Shown: positions 15,672 to 24,390 of the stretch, in pieces | How positions within the stretch are numbered: the stretch's first letter is position 1 | How the letters are laid out: each line of letters begins with the position of its first letter | Assembly (NCBI RefSeq): GCF_029478095.1 | Contig: NZ_JAKOAV010000014.1 | Coordinates: 25,497 to 89,496, forward strand | From: Pelotomaculum isophthalicicum JI | Lineage (GTDB): Bacteria > Bacillota > Desulfotomaculia > Desulfotomaculales > Pelotomaculaceae | Reading direction: 5' to 3' | DNA length: 64,000 bases | Made by a program: the position numbers and the translations under genes | Notes under the pieces: model-generated | Seen by the model: only the letters and a program-made list of their open reading frames with translations | Databases searched by the model: none | Told to the model about the DNA's origin: nothing

Positions 15672-17252
15672 ATGCGCATTAATGGCAACGTTGCTGATCT
15701 GATCTTAGCCCAACTGGCTGAATGGGGCGTGGAAAGAATCTACGGTGTGCTCGGTGATGCGATATTTCCTTTGCTGGACGCGATATCCCGCCAGGATAAA
15801 ATTAAATTTATCGCTGTCACCGGGGAAGTTCATGCCGCTTTCATGTCCTCTTATGAAGCCAGATTAACCGGTAAGCTGTCTGTATGCGCCGCCAGCGCGG
15901 GGCCGGGAGCGGTAAGCCTGTTAAACGGCTTGGCGGATGCCTTCATGGATGGAAGTCCTGTTTTAGCCATTACCGGTCAAGTAGAATCAAAAGAAATCGG
16001 CGCCGGGGTAAAACAGTACTTTGATCAGCAAGCTTTGTTTAGTAGCTTTGTAGAGCAAACCAACATTGCCGTTGAGCCAGGGTCAGTGTTAAGTATGCTT
16101 GTCGCAGCAGTGCGAACCGCGAAATTAAATAATTCAGTCGCCCATACATCAATTCCCAAAGATGTATTTGCCAAAGCGGTTTCTATTGAAACTATGTCTG
16201 CCAGCTTCGTGGAAATAAATTCCGCGCCGTTTGTTTCAGGCAGCCTGGATAACATTTTACAGGTTGTCCAGTGTTCTCAAAAACCGCTTATTATCGCAGG
16301 ACGCATGGCAAAGATAGTTAAGGAGCAAGTGTTTAAACTTGTCGATCTGTTAGGCGCGGGGTTAATAGTCGCCCGGGAAGCCAAAGGCAAAATTGCCGGC
16401 CAACATGAGTTGAATTTAGGAGGAATAGGGAAAGCCTACCTTCCCCCAGTTCTTCACGAGGCGGATTGTATAATCATAATTGGAGCCGCTTCTTATGAGC
16501 GGGAATTCATTCCACAAGGCACAAGTGTTATCCAAATAAATGACCGCTTCGAAAATATTTACCAAAATACCGTTGAGAGTATTAGCGGGAATACCGGTTT
16601 AATTTTGGAGAATTTGCTTCAAAGACTGGATGGTCATAGCTTTAACCGGGATTGGTTGGAGGAAATTAAGAGGTTGGTACAAAATAGAAGACAGGAGTTA
16701 GCGGCGGAATCAGCAAACAATACCAAGCCAATCAGCCCTTTAAGACTAATGCTGGATCTTAATAATATAATGCCTGGCGAGGCAATTATTGCGCTCGACA
16801 TCGGTGAATTTACCCATTGGTTCAATCTGGGTTTTCAGGGGGAACAACAAGAGATTTTGCTTTCCGGCAGGTGGCGCAGTATCGGCTGCGGCCTGCCCGC
16901 CGCTATCGGAGCGAAATTCGCCTGCCCGAAAAAACCGGTGATAGCCATGGTCGGGGATGGCGGCTTTATTGCTTCCATGAGTGAGCTTCTGACTTGTGTG
17001 CGTTACAGTCTGGACATTTGCGTTATAATTGTTAAAAATCATATTTACAGCATAGAAAAGAATAAAATGCTTGCCGAAGGATTGATTCCTTCCGGATACG
17101 AATTAACAGTGCCGGATTTCGTCCAGTTCGCGAAGTCATGCGGCGCCGAAGGCTATCGTATTGATGATCCGGCGGATATCCAAAACACAATTAGAGCCGC
17201 GTTAGAATTGGGAAAACCCGCCCTGGTGGAAGTCATTTGCGCGGATAATTAA
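15672..17252 (+). CDS. Thiamine-pyrophosphate-dependent enzyme (pyruvate oxidase / acetolactate synthase-like)
   Basis: 526 residues. N-terminal PYR domain (about 1-165; VADLILAQLAEWGVERIYGV, the TPP-activating Glu in AVTGEVHAAF, AGPGAVSLLNGLADAF, ITGQVESKEIG); central DHS-like domain (about 190-320; KPLIIAGRMAK); and C-terminal PP domain (about 350-526; the metal-binding GDGGF...ELLTCVRYSLDI region). It decarboxylates a 2-keto acid such as pyruvate with TPP and Mg2+. The central domain lacks a clear FAD-binding signature, so pyruvate oxidase, decarboxylase or acetolactate-forming activity cannot be distinguished. It stands alone behind repeat B, with GAAGGGA as a ribosome site. Confidence 0.82.
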   Translation: MRINGNVADLILAQLAEWGVERIYGVLGDAIFPLLDAISRQDKIKFIAVTGEVHAAFMSSYEARLTGKLSVCAASAGPGAVSLLNGLADAFMDGSPVLAITGQVESKEIGAGVKQYFDQQALFSSFVEQTNIAVEPGSVLSMLVAAVRTAKLNNSVAHTSIPKDVFAKAVSIETMSASFVEINSAPFVSGSLDNILQVVQCSQKPLIIAGRMAKIVKEQVFKLVDLLGAGLIVAREAKGKIAGQHELNLGGIGKAYLPPVLHEADCIIIIGAASYEREFIPQGTSVIQINDRFENIYQNTVESISGNTGLILENLLQRLDGHSFNRDWLEEIKRLVQNRRQELAAESANNTKPISPLRLMLDLNNIMPGEAIIALDIGEFTHWFNLGFQGEQQEILLSGRWRSIGCGLPAAIGAKFACPKKPVIAMVGDGGFIASMSELLTCVRYSLDICVIIVKNHIYSIEKNKMLAEGLIPSGYELTVPDFVQFAKSCGAEGYRIDDPADIQNTIRAALELGKPALVEVICADN

Positions 17253-17346
17253 GTATGACCTGTTAGTAAAGTTTACACTCTCACTAGTTAACTCATAAAT
17301 TTGATCTTGAGTTTTAGGAAAAGCAAGAGGGGGATAAAATATCTAA

Positions 17347-18636
17347 ATGAATTCAACTGAATCTAAGAATGATAACAAAACCGGCGGTATTAAACACACG
17401 TTTCGTTCTTTCCGCTATAGAAATTACCGCCTTTTTTTCGGCGGGCAGGGAATTTCACTAGTGGGTACCTGGATTCAGAACATCGCCATGAGCTGGCTGG
17501 TATACGACCTGACCAATTCCGCGCTATTGCTAGGTATCGTTGGATTTGCCGGACAAATCCCGACCTTTTTTCTGACCCCTTTTGCCGGTGTGCTGGCGGA
17601 CCGGTTGAACCGCAGGCGGATACTATTAGTGACACAAACTCTCTCAATGATTCAGGCTTTTATTTTAGCCATTCTGGTACTGACGGGAAACGTGACGGTA
17701 TGGCACATTATTCCTCTTAGTTTTTTCCTTGGCCTGGTCAATTCTTTTGACATGCCCACAAGACAGTCATTTGTCGTAGATATCGTCGATAAGAAAGAGG
17801 ATTTAGGAAACGCTATCGCCCTGAACTCCTCAATGTTTAACGGCGCCCGGCTGATTGGCCCGTCGATAGCGGGGATATTGCTTGCCACTGTAAGTGAGGG
17901 AATATGTTTTCTGCTTAACGGACTCAGCTATATAGCCGTGATTATCGCTTTGTTAGCGATGAAAATCGAACAAAAAGAAAAAGTCAACGGCAAAGAGCTT
18001 ATATTTAATGAACTGAAGGAAGGTTTCGTCTATGCCTTTGGTTATAAGCCCATCAGGTACATTATTTTTATTATCGGTCTGATCAGTTTGGTTGGTATGC
18101 CGTACACGGTGTTAATGCCTATTTTTGCAAAAGAAATATTGAATGGTGGGCCGCACACCCTTGGATTTTTGATGGGCGCGTCCGGAACAGGCGCTTTAAT
18201 CGGAGCTGTTTACCTGGCTTCGCGAAAGGAGCTTCATGGTTTAGGCAGGAACATAACGATCGCTGTTAGTATTTTTGGTGCCGGCTTGATACTTTTTTCG
18301 CTATCCAAATCTTTTTGGCTGTCCATGTTTTTAATGCTGGTTACCGGTTTCGGTATGATCACTCAAATGGCTTCTTGCAACACTTTGCTGCAAATCATAG
18401 TTGATGACGAAAAACGTGGCAGGGTAATGAGTTTTTATACAATGGCTTTCATGGGGATGGCTCCCATCGGGAGCCTGCTGGCCGGTAGCCTGGCACATAT
18501 TATAGGAACCCCTGAGACAGTGCTGATCTGTGGAATATCCTGTATTATCGGGTCAGTTGTTTTTGCCGGCAAACTACCGCTTTACAAGGGTTTGACCGGG
18601 ACACCCGACTCACGCAAACGAAGTATTGCTAAATAA
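17347..18636 (+). CDS. MFS transporter, EntS-like (MFS_3) family
   Basis: 429 residues with about 12 hydrophobic segments. The opening (RSFRYRNYRLFFGGQGISLV then GTWIQNIAMSWLVYDLT) and AGVLADRLNRRRILLVTQTL are characteristic of the EntS/enterobactin-exporter-like MFS_3 group. It should be a proton-driven exporter of a small molecule at the cytoplasmic membrane; the substrate is unknown. AGAGGGGG precedes the ATG. It stands alone and is followed by a terminator. Confidence 0.88.
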   Translation: MNSTESKNDNKTGGIKHTFRSFRYRNYRLFFGGQGISLVGTWIQNIAMSWLVYDLTNSALLLGIVGFAGQIPTFFLTPFAGVLADRLNRRRILLVTQTLSMIQAFILAILVLTGNVTVWHIIPLSFFLGLVNSFDMPTRQSFVVDIVDKKEDLGNAIALNSSMFNGARLIGPSIAGILLATVSEGICFLLNGLSYIAVIIALLAMKIEQKEKVNGKELIFNELKEGFVYAFGYKPIRYIIFIIGLISLVGMPYTVLMPIFAKEILNGGPHTLGFLMGASGTGALIGAVYLASRKELHGLGRNITIAVSIFGAGLILFSLSKSFWLSMFLMLVTGFGMITQMASCNTLLQIIVDDEKRGRVMSFYTMAFMGMAPIGSLLAGSLAHIIGTPETVLICGISCIIGSVVFAGKLPLYKGLTGTPDSRKRSIAK

Positions 18637-18640
18637 TGGA

Positions 18641-18664
18641 GAACCGGCTGTCATCGGTTTTTTG
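18641..18664 (+). terminator. Terminator after the MFS gene
   Basis: GAACCG-N8-CGGTT followed by TTTT, five bases after the stop codon. Confidence 0.6.
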
Positions 18665-18715
18665 ATTGAAGGAGGCATTGATTCTCAAGCTGAGTAGTGA
18701 TAAAATAAGCATAGC

Positions 18716-18828
18716 AAGCTAGATTTTACCTGAGGGTATGGGGTTTTCCGTGCCCAAGGGTCACAAATTCAACTCTGCGAAAAAGGGAAGTCCCTGCTCT
18801 CAAGGAGAAAGTACATCAGTTTTAGCTT
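18716..18828 (+). ncRNA. Structured leader RNA of the hydrogenase maturation operon (possible cis-regulator)
   Basis: A closing helix pairs AAGCTAGA (18716-18723) with TTTAGCTT (18821-18828), extended inward by CTGA (18730-18733) with TCAG (18816-18819). Inside is a clean 8-bp hairpin, GGGTATGG (18734-18741) with CCGTGCCC (18748-18755), then small GGGAAGTCCC-type hairpins. The 3' strand of the closing helix ends four bases before a terminator stem. This arrangement (aptamer-like domain plus terminator) is what an attenuator or riboswitch looks like. It matches no class I can name. Confidence 0.5.
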
Positions 18829-18831
18829 AGC

Positions 18832-18877
18832 AGCCCTTTTTTCGCATTGTTGCGGGAAAAGGGCTTTATTTTTATAA
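18832..18877 (+). terminator. Leader terminator upstream of the hydrogenase maturation genes
   Basis: AGCCCTTTTTTCGC and GCGGGAAAAGGGCT pair around ATTGTT and are followed by TTATTTTT. It lies 20 bases before the ribosome site of the first gene, so it probably controls read-through and is not a simple operon end. Confidence 0.7.
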
Positions 18878-18894
18878 ATCACAAGAGGATGGTG

Positions 18895-19164
18895 ATGGTT
18901 TTGGAAGAACGCATCGGGGTTATCGGAATAGTGGTGGAAGACCGCGAGAATGCCGCCCGGAAGATTAACGGCATTCTTAGCGAGTTTTCCGAAATAATAG
19001 TCGGGAGAATGGGAGTACCTTACCGGGAGCGTAATCTATCTGTTATTTCCCTGATCATTGACGGTACAACTGACGAAATTGGGGCTATGACCGGAAAACT
19101 GGGCGGTATTAAGGGTGTTCAGGTAAAATCGGCATTGGTTAAGAAAAAGCCGTCGGTAGATTAA
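18895..19164 (+). CDS. TM1266-type regulator of the iron-only hydrogenase system
   Basis: 89 residues. ACT-like fold with the family opening ERIGVIGIVVEDRENAARKI, then SEIIVGRMGVPYRERNLSVI and the C-terminal LGGIKGVQVKSALVK. The ATG at 18895 sits seven bases after AAGAGG; earlier in-frame starts fall inside the leader terminator. TM1266-family proteins (NikR-like ACT fold) occur almost only beside hydE, hydF and hydG and are thought to regulate or sense for hydrogenase assembly; the ligand is not established. First gene of the operon, 12 bases before aspA. Confidence 0.88.
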   Translation: MVLEERIGVIGIVVEDRENAARKINGILSEFSEIIVGRMGVPYRERNLSVISLIIDGTTDEIGAMTGKLGGIKGVQVKSALVKKKPSVD

Positions 19165-19176
19165 ATGGAGGTTGCC

Positions 19177-20595
19177 ATGCAGTACCGTATCGAAAAAGAC
19201 TTGCTGGGAGAAATGCAAGTGCCGCGGGACGCCTATTATGGTATCCATGCCGCAAGGTCGGCGGGCAACTTCCCGGTTTCCGGCATGAAAGCGCATCCGG
19301 TTTTGATCCGGGCAATGGCGCAGGTTAAGCAGGCCGCGGCCCTGGCCAATATAAGCGCCGGGCTTCTGGACCGGGAAATTGGAGCGGCCGTGGCAGCCGC
19401 CGCAGCCGAAGTGGCTGCCGGGGGTCTGGCTGACCAGTTCATCGTAGATCCGTTTCAAGGTGGCGCCGGTACTTCTGTCAACATGAATGTGAACGAGGTA
19501 ATCGCCAACCGGTCCATCGAAATAATCGGCGGCAATAAGGGAGATTACCATTTGGTGCACCCGCTGAAGCATGTAAACCTATCTCAGTCTACCAACGATG
19601 TTTTCCCTACCGCCTTGCGGGTAGCCGCAATCGGCATGGTGCTGGAGTTGAGCGACTCACTCGCCGGTCTGCAAACCGCCCTCCAGGACAAGGAGGCGGA
19701 ATTTGCCGGCGTCCTCAAGTTGGGGCGTACCGAAATGCAGGACGCGGTCCCTGTGACGCTGGGCCAGGAATTCAGCGCCTACGCCGAGGCTGTCGCCAGG
19801 GACCGCTGGCGGCTGTATAAAGTGGAGGAGCGGCTGCGCCAGGTCAACCTCGGGGGGACGGCGGTGGGCACCGGCTTGAACGCTGATTTGAACTATATTT
19901 TTAATGTGATTGAGGAATTGAGGATGATTACGGGATTTGGTCTGGCCAGGTCGGAGAATACTGTCGACCTGACCCAGAACGCCGACGTTTTTGTTGAGGT
20001 CTCCGGCCTTTTGAAAGCATGCGCGGTCAATCTGGCTAAAATCGCCGGGGACCTCAGACTGCTCTCTTCCGGCCCGCTGGGCGGTTTGGCCGAGATCAAC
20101 CTGCCGGAAGCGCAGGCTGGTTCCTCCATTATGCCGGGCAAGGTCAATCCGGTAATGACTGAAATGGTGACCCAGGTCTCATATCAGGTGATGGGAAACG
20201 ATCAGGTGATTGCCTATGCCGCGTCCGCCGGCCAACTCGAATTGAACGCTTTTTTACCTCTCATAGCGCACAACCTGTTGCAATCCCTGGAAATATTGAA
20301 CAACGCGGTGAACATATTTAATATAAAGTGCATCAGGGGGATTAAGGCTGACGAGGCCAGGTGCCGGCGCTGGCTGGAAGAAAGCCACGCCTTCATCACC
20401 GCCTTGACGCCGCACCTGGGATATGAGCCAGCCGCCAATATGGTGCGGGAAGCGGCGCTCAAGAAAAAGCGGCTAAGAGAAGTGCTCCTTGATTCCGGCC
20501 TGTTAACGGAGGAAGACTTGGAAGAAATACTTACCCCGGGTGAACTAACCAGGCCGGGTGTAGCCGGGTCCAGACGTTTAAAAAAGGAGGGTTGA
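19177..20595 (+). CDS. aspA: Aspartate ammonia-lyase
   Basis: 472 residues from ATG 19177, just behind GGAGG; an upstream in-frame ATG at 19165 overlaps that site. It converts aspartate to fumarate and ammonia. Aspartase/fumarase family regions are clear: HVNLSQSTNDVFPTALR, GRTEMQDAVPVTLGQEF, and the signature loop GSSIMPGKVNPVM carrying the catalytic serine. AspA rather than fumarase is favoured by the opening RIEKDLLGEMQVPRDAYYGI. It is embedded between the TM1266-type regulator and hydF, a linkage seen in other anaerobes. Here it may supply ammonium for H-cluster assembly (inference). Its end overlaps the region of the hydF ribosome site. Confidence 0.93.
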   Translation: MQYRIEKDLLGEMQVPRDAYYGIHAARSAGNFPVSGMKAHPVLIRAMAQVKQAAALANISAGLLDREIGAAVAAAAAEVAAGGLADQFIVDPFQGGAGTSVNMNVNEVIANRSIEIIGGNKGDYHLVHPLKHVNLSQSTNDVFPTALRVAAIGMVLELSDSLAGLQTALQDKEAEFAGVLKLGRTEMQDAVPVTLGQEFSAYAEAVARDRWRLYKVEERLRQVNLGGTAVGTGLNADLNYIFNVIEELRMITGFGLARSENTVDLTQNADVFVEVSGLLKACAVNLAKIAGDLRLLSSGPLGGLAEINLPEAQAGSSIMPGKVNPVMTEMVTQVSYQVMGNDQVIAYAASAGQLELNAFLPLIAHNLLQSLEILNNAVNIFNIKCIRGIKADEARCRRWLEESHAFITALTPHLGYEPAANMVREAALKKKRLREVLLDSGLLTEEDLEEILTPGELTRPGVAGSRRLKKEG

Positions 20596-20600
20596 TTTGC

Positions 20601-21833
20601 ATGAGTGCGGGAGGGCTGAATGAGACGCCGCGCGGCGAGAGGTTGCACATTGCCATTTTCGGCAGGCGCAACGCGGGGAAATCAAGTTTAATCAACGCCC
20701 TGACCAACCAGACGATCGCCATCGTTTCCGAAGTGCCCGGCACCACTACTGATCCGGTGTATAAGTCAATGGAGATTTTGCCGGTTGGGCCGGTGGTGAT
20801 CATTGACACAGCCGGCATAGACGATTTGGGTGAACTGGGTGAGTTGAGGGTAAAAAAGACATTTGAAGTGCTTGATAAAGCGGATTTAATGCTCCTGGTT
20901 GTGGATCCCGGGCAGGACACGGGAGATTATGAGTCAAGCCTTGTCGGCAAAGCTAAGGAACAGGGCGTGCCGGTGATCGGGGTATTGAACAAGGTTGACC
21001 TGAACCCTGGGTTAACGCCGGAAGAGTTAAGCGAAAGGCTGGGTGTCCGGGTGGTGCCGGTTAGCGCGGTGACCCGGCAGGGTATTGAAGATCTGAAAAA
21101 AGAAATAATCAAGTCAGCGCCCAAGGAATGGGCTTCCCCGACGATTGTCGGCGATTTGATCAACCCTGGCGACACCGTGGTTTTAGTAGTGCCGATTGAC
21201 TTGGCGGCTCCCAAAGGCAGGCTGATTCTCCCCCAGGTGCAGACCATCCGGGACATCCTCGACAACGACGCCTGCGCCATGGTGGTTAAAGAGCGGGAAT
21301 TAAAGCAGGCGCTCCAGGACCTGAACCGTAAGCCCAGGCTGGTGGTCACCGATTCACAGGCCTTTTTGAAGGTGGACGCCGACACCCCCGGGGATATCAT
21401 GCTGACCTCTTTTTCCATTCTGTTTGCCCGCCATAAGGGCAACCTTGAGGCGCTGGTATCCGGGGTGCGGGCGGTGGACCGCTTGAAACCGGGAGACCGG
21501 GTCCTGATTGCGGAAGCTTGCACTCATCACCGTGTGGCCGACGATATCGGCACTGTGAAGATTCCCCGCTGGCTGCGCCAACGGGTGGGCGGCGAGCTTC
21601 ATTTTGAGTGGGCCAGCGGGATCGAAATGCCGGCGAATTTAAACCGGTATCAGCTAATCGTCCATTGCGGCGCGTGTATGATTAACCGCAAGCAGATGCT
21701 GCACAGAATAGCGGAAGCAGTTGGAGCAGGGGTGCCCATAGTAAATTACGGCGTGTTAATCGCTTACCTGCACGGCATATTAAAACGGGCGCTGACTCCT
21801 TTCCCTTCCGCCGGCCGGTTGTTGGAAAGGTAG
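20601..21833 (+). CDS. hydF: [FeFe]-hydrogenase maturation GTPase HydF
   Basis: 410 residues from ATG 20601, ten bases after AAGGAGG; the TTG at 20592 is too close. N-terminal GTPase domain (about 10-175): G1 GRRNAGKSSLINAL, G3 DTAGID, G4 NKVD, and SA in PVSAVTRQ. A dimerisation domain follows. The C-terminal [4Fe-4S] domain holds CTHH (about residues 307-310), HCGAC and its ligands (CxHx(n)CxxC). HydF is the scaffold on which the 2Fe subcluster is completed before transfer to HydA. It lies in the operon after aspA; a repeat-A fragment separates it from hydE. Confidence 0.95.
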   Translation: MSAGGLNETPRGERLHIAIFGRRNAGKSSLINALTNQTIAIVSEVPGTTTDPVYKSMEILPVGPVVIIDTAGIDDLGELGELRVKKTFEVLDKADLMLLVVDPGQDTGDYESSLVGKAKEQGVPVIGVLNKVDLNPGLTPEELSERLGVRVVPVSAVTRQGIEDLKKEIIKSAPKEWASPTIVGDLINPGDTVVLVVPIDLAAPKGRLILPQVQTIRDILDNDACAMVVKERELKQALQDLNRKPRLVVTDSQAFLKVDADTPGDIMLTSFSILFARHKGNLEALVSGVRAVDRLKPGDRVLIAEACTHHRVADDIGTVKIPRWLRQRVGGELHFEWASGIEMPANLNRYQLIVHCGACMINRKQMLHRIAEAVGAGVPIVNYGVLIAYLHGILKRALTPFPSAGRLLER

Positions 21834-21840
21834 CAGGACG

Positions 21841-21868
21841 AACATGCGCCGCGTTATATGTCCGAAGG
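21841..21868. repeat. Repeat A fragment between hydF and hydE
   Basis: ACATGCGCCGCGTTATATGT and CCGAAGGTC match the right end of the 6399-6572 element with few changes. It begins within ten bases of the hydF stop and ends just before the hydE ribosome site. Confidence 0.55.
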
Positions 21869-21884
21869 TCGAGGAGTGGATTGG

Positions 21885-22937
21885 ATGAGAGCGGAATTTA
21901 TTGAAGCGTTGGGAAAAGCCGCTGATTTGCAGGAGTTGTCGAAAGAAGAGCTGGTTGTTCTGATTGACGCGGATAAGGAAGAAAGCGCCGCTCTTTTTAG
22001 CCTTGCCGATCAGGTCCGCCAACAATTTATGGGCGATGAGGTACACATCAGGGGTATCATTGAATTCTCCAACCATTGTACGAAAAATTGTCTTTATTGC
22101 GGTTTGCGGCGTGATAACCGGCAACTTTCCAGGTACAGGATGACTATAAGCGAGATATTGGAGAGCGCCCATAAGGCCGCCGGATTGGGCTGCCGGACCA
22201 TTGTGCTCCAATCCGGCGAAGACAGCTATTATACGGCGGATATCCTTGCCGATACTGTATATTTATTAAAAAAAGAGATGGATGTTGCGGTTACGCTTTC
22301 TATTGGTGACCGGCTGCGGGAAGAGTACCAAAAAATGCGTGAGGCAGGCGCCGACCGCTATTTGCTCAAGCACGAAACTTGCGATGCGGAACTCTTCGCC
22401 GGCCTGCGGCCGGGCACCAGCCTGGCGGATCGGGTAAATAGGCTTAAATGGCTTGGTGAGTTGGGATTTCAGGTCGGCTCCGGGAACATGGTCGGATTGC
22501 CCGGACAGACTGTGGAAACTTTAGCCGGAGACATCCTTTTGATGCGCGAGACGGGGGTGGAAATGGCCGGAATCGGGCCGTTTGTTCCAAACAGTCAAAC
22601 TCCCCTGGGAGAATGCCCCGGCGGGACACTGGCGCTGACATTAAAAACACTGGCCGCCGCCCGGCTCGCGCTGCCCCGTGCGCACATGCCCGCCACCACG
22701 GCCACCGGTACAATTGACCGGCGCGGCAGGGATAAGGCGTTGCGGTGCGGGGCGAACGTGATTATGCCGAATATGACCCCTCCCGCGTACCGGGCAAGCT
22801 ACCAAATATACCCCGGCAAAACCGGGTTGTCCGACACCCCGGAAGAAAGCTACGCCAGGGCAATGAAAATAGTGGAAAACGCGGGCCGCCGGGTGGGTAC
22901 GGGTTACGGGCATTCTCCAGACTATTGCACAATATAA
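21885..22937 (+). CDS. hydE: [FeFe]-hydrogenase maturase HydE, radical SAM
   Basis: 350 residues from ATG 21885 with GAGGAG eight bases upstream; an earlier ATG at 21858 lies inside the repeat-A fragment. The radical-SAM motif is in HCTKNCLYCGLRRDN (CxxxCxxC), followed by the SAM-binding GEDSYY region and IGPFVPNSQTPLG, which is characteristic of HydE. It is a TIM-barrel enzyme acting on the HydG-made Fe(CO)2(CN)cysteine synthon on the way to the 2Fe subcluster. It is the fourth gene of the operon, 36 bases before hydG. Confidence 0.94.
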   Translation: MRAEFIEALGKAADLQELSKEELVVLIDADKEESAALFSLADQVRQQFMGDEVHIRGIIEFSNHCTKNCLYCGLRRDNRQLSRYRMTISEILESAHKAAGLGCRTIVLQSGEDSYYTADILADTVYLLKKEMDVAVTLSIGDRLREEYQKMREAGADRYLLKHETCDAELFAGLRPGTSLADRVNRLKWLGELGFQVGSGNMVGLPGQTVETLAGDILLMRETGVEMAGIGPFVPNSQTPLGECPGGTLALTLKTLAAARLALPRAHMPATTATGTIDRRGRDKALRCGANVIMPNMTPPAYRASYQIYPGKTGLSDTPEESYARAMKIVENAGRRVGTGYGHSPDYCTI

Positions 22938-22973
22938 ACTTTACCTGTTACAAAAAATTAAGGAGTGATTAAT

Positions 22974-24380
22974 TTGGCGATATCAAAGGCTGATTTTATC
23001 GATGACGCTCTTATTGTCAGGTTGTTGAATGAAGCTCGAAACGTTCCCCGCGAGGCGGCGCAGCGAATCATAAAAAAAGCGGGAGACGCTAAAGGTCTGG
23101 CGCCTGAGGAAGCGGCGGTGTTGCTGCAGGTGGATGACCCTGACTTGCTGGCTGAAATATACCGCGTCGCGAGCAAGATAAAAGAAAATATTTACGGGCG
23201 GCGCCTGGTCTTTTTCGCGCCTCTTTATATCAGCAACTACTGTGTCAATAACTGTGTCTACTGCGGTTACCGGCGGGACAATAATTTCCGGCGTCACAGA
23301 CTTTCCCGGCAGGAGATTATTCAGGAAGTCAAGGTGTTGGAGGACATGGGCCACAAGCGCCTGGCTGTGGAATGCGGTGAAGACCCGGTTAATTGCCCGA
23401 TAGATTATGTGTTGGAATCTATCGATACTATTTATTCAGTTAAAGAAAAAAGAGGCAGCATCAGGCGGGTTAACGTGAATATTGCCGCCACCACCGTTGA
23501 AAACTATAAACTTCTCAAGGAAGCGAAAATCGGCACCTATATCCTGTTTCAAGAGACTTACCACCGGCCCACCTACGCTGCGGCGCACCCTTCCGGCCAC
23601 AAGTCCGGCTACGACTGGCACACCTGCGCGATGGACCGGGCGATGGAAGGCGGTATAGATGATGTCGGTTTAGGGGTATTATTCGGCCTGTACGATTACA
23701 AGTATGAAGTGATGGCAATCCTGCTGCATGCTTTGCACCTGGAGGAAGTCTGCGGCGTCGGCCCGCATACGATTTCAGTGCCGCGCCTGAAGCCGGCGGC
23801 GGGCATGGACCTGAACTCCTTCCCCTACCTGGTGCCGGACGCTGACTTTAAGAAAGTAGTCGCGATCATCCGGCTGGCGGTGCCTTATACGGGAATGCTC
23901 ATTTCCACCAGGGAACGCCCGGTATTTCGGGATGAGCTTCTCTCCGTGGGCATTTCCCAGCTCAGCGCCGGTTCCAGCACCGGCGTCGGCGGGTATTGCA
24001 AGGATAAAATGGGCATAAGTGAAGGGGACGAAGCTCCCCAATTCAAACTTGAAGATCTGCGCAGTCTGGATGAAGTTGTCCGCAGCGTTTGCCGTTCCGG
24101 TTATATTCCGAGCTTCTGCACTGCTTGCTACCGGAGCGGCCGGACTGGTGACCGCTTTATGCCGCTAGCAAAGAGCGGGGAAATTCAAAACGTCTGTCAG
24201 CCCAATGCCATTCTAACCTTCAAAGAATTTTTGCTGGATTATGCTTCGCCTGAAACAAGGCAAGTGGGCGAGGAAACAATAGCCAGGCATCTTGAGCTTG
24301 TTGGCAGGCAAGCGGTAGCGCGGGAGGTGGAACGCAGGCTGGAGCAAATTACTGGTGGGGCAAGGGACCTGTACTTTTAA
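22974..24380 (+). CDS. hydG: [FeFe]-hydrogenase maturase HydG, radical SAM tyrosine lyase
   Basis: 468 residues from TTG 22974, eight bases after AAGGAG; a GTG at 22965 overlaps that site. The radical-SAM motif is in YCVNNCVYCGYRRDNNF. The substrate region (ECGEDPVNCPIDYV, ILFQETYHRPTYAA) is followed by the C-terminal auxiliary cluster ligands FCTACYRSGRTGDRFM and VCQPNA. It cleaves tyrosine to give the CO and CN ligands of the H-cluster. Last gene of the operon. The C-terminal cluster domain separates it from the ThiH relative. Confidence 0.95.
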   Translation: MAISKADFIDDALIVRLLNEARNVPREAAQRIIKKAGDAKGLAPEEAAVLLQVDDPDLLAEIYRVASKIKENIYGRRLVFFAPLYISNYCVNNCVYCGYRRDNNFRRHRLSRQEIIQEVKVLEDMGHKRLAVECGEDPVNCPIDYVLESIDTIYSVKEKRGSIRRVNVNIAATTVENYKLLKEAKIGTYILFQETYHRPTYAAAHPSGHKSGYDWHTCAMDRAMEGGIDDVGLGVLFGLYDYKYEVMAILLHALHLEEVCGVGPHTISVPRLKPAAGMDLNSFPYLVPDADFKKVVAIIRLAVPYTGMLISTRERPVFRDELLSVGISQLSAGSSTGVGGYCKDKMGISEGDEAPQFKLEDLRSLDEVVRSVCRSGYIPSFCTACYRSGRTGDRFMPLAKSGEIQNVCQPNAILTFKEFLLDYASPETRQVGEETIARHLELVGRQAVAREVERRLEQITGGARDLYF

Positions 24381-24390
24381 GAAAAACAAG

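Noticed and set aside
18716..18828. 6S or SRP RNA
   Set aside because: There is no SRP core motif and the size and layout do not fit 6S RNA. The linked terminator and position point to a cis leader.
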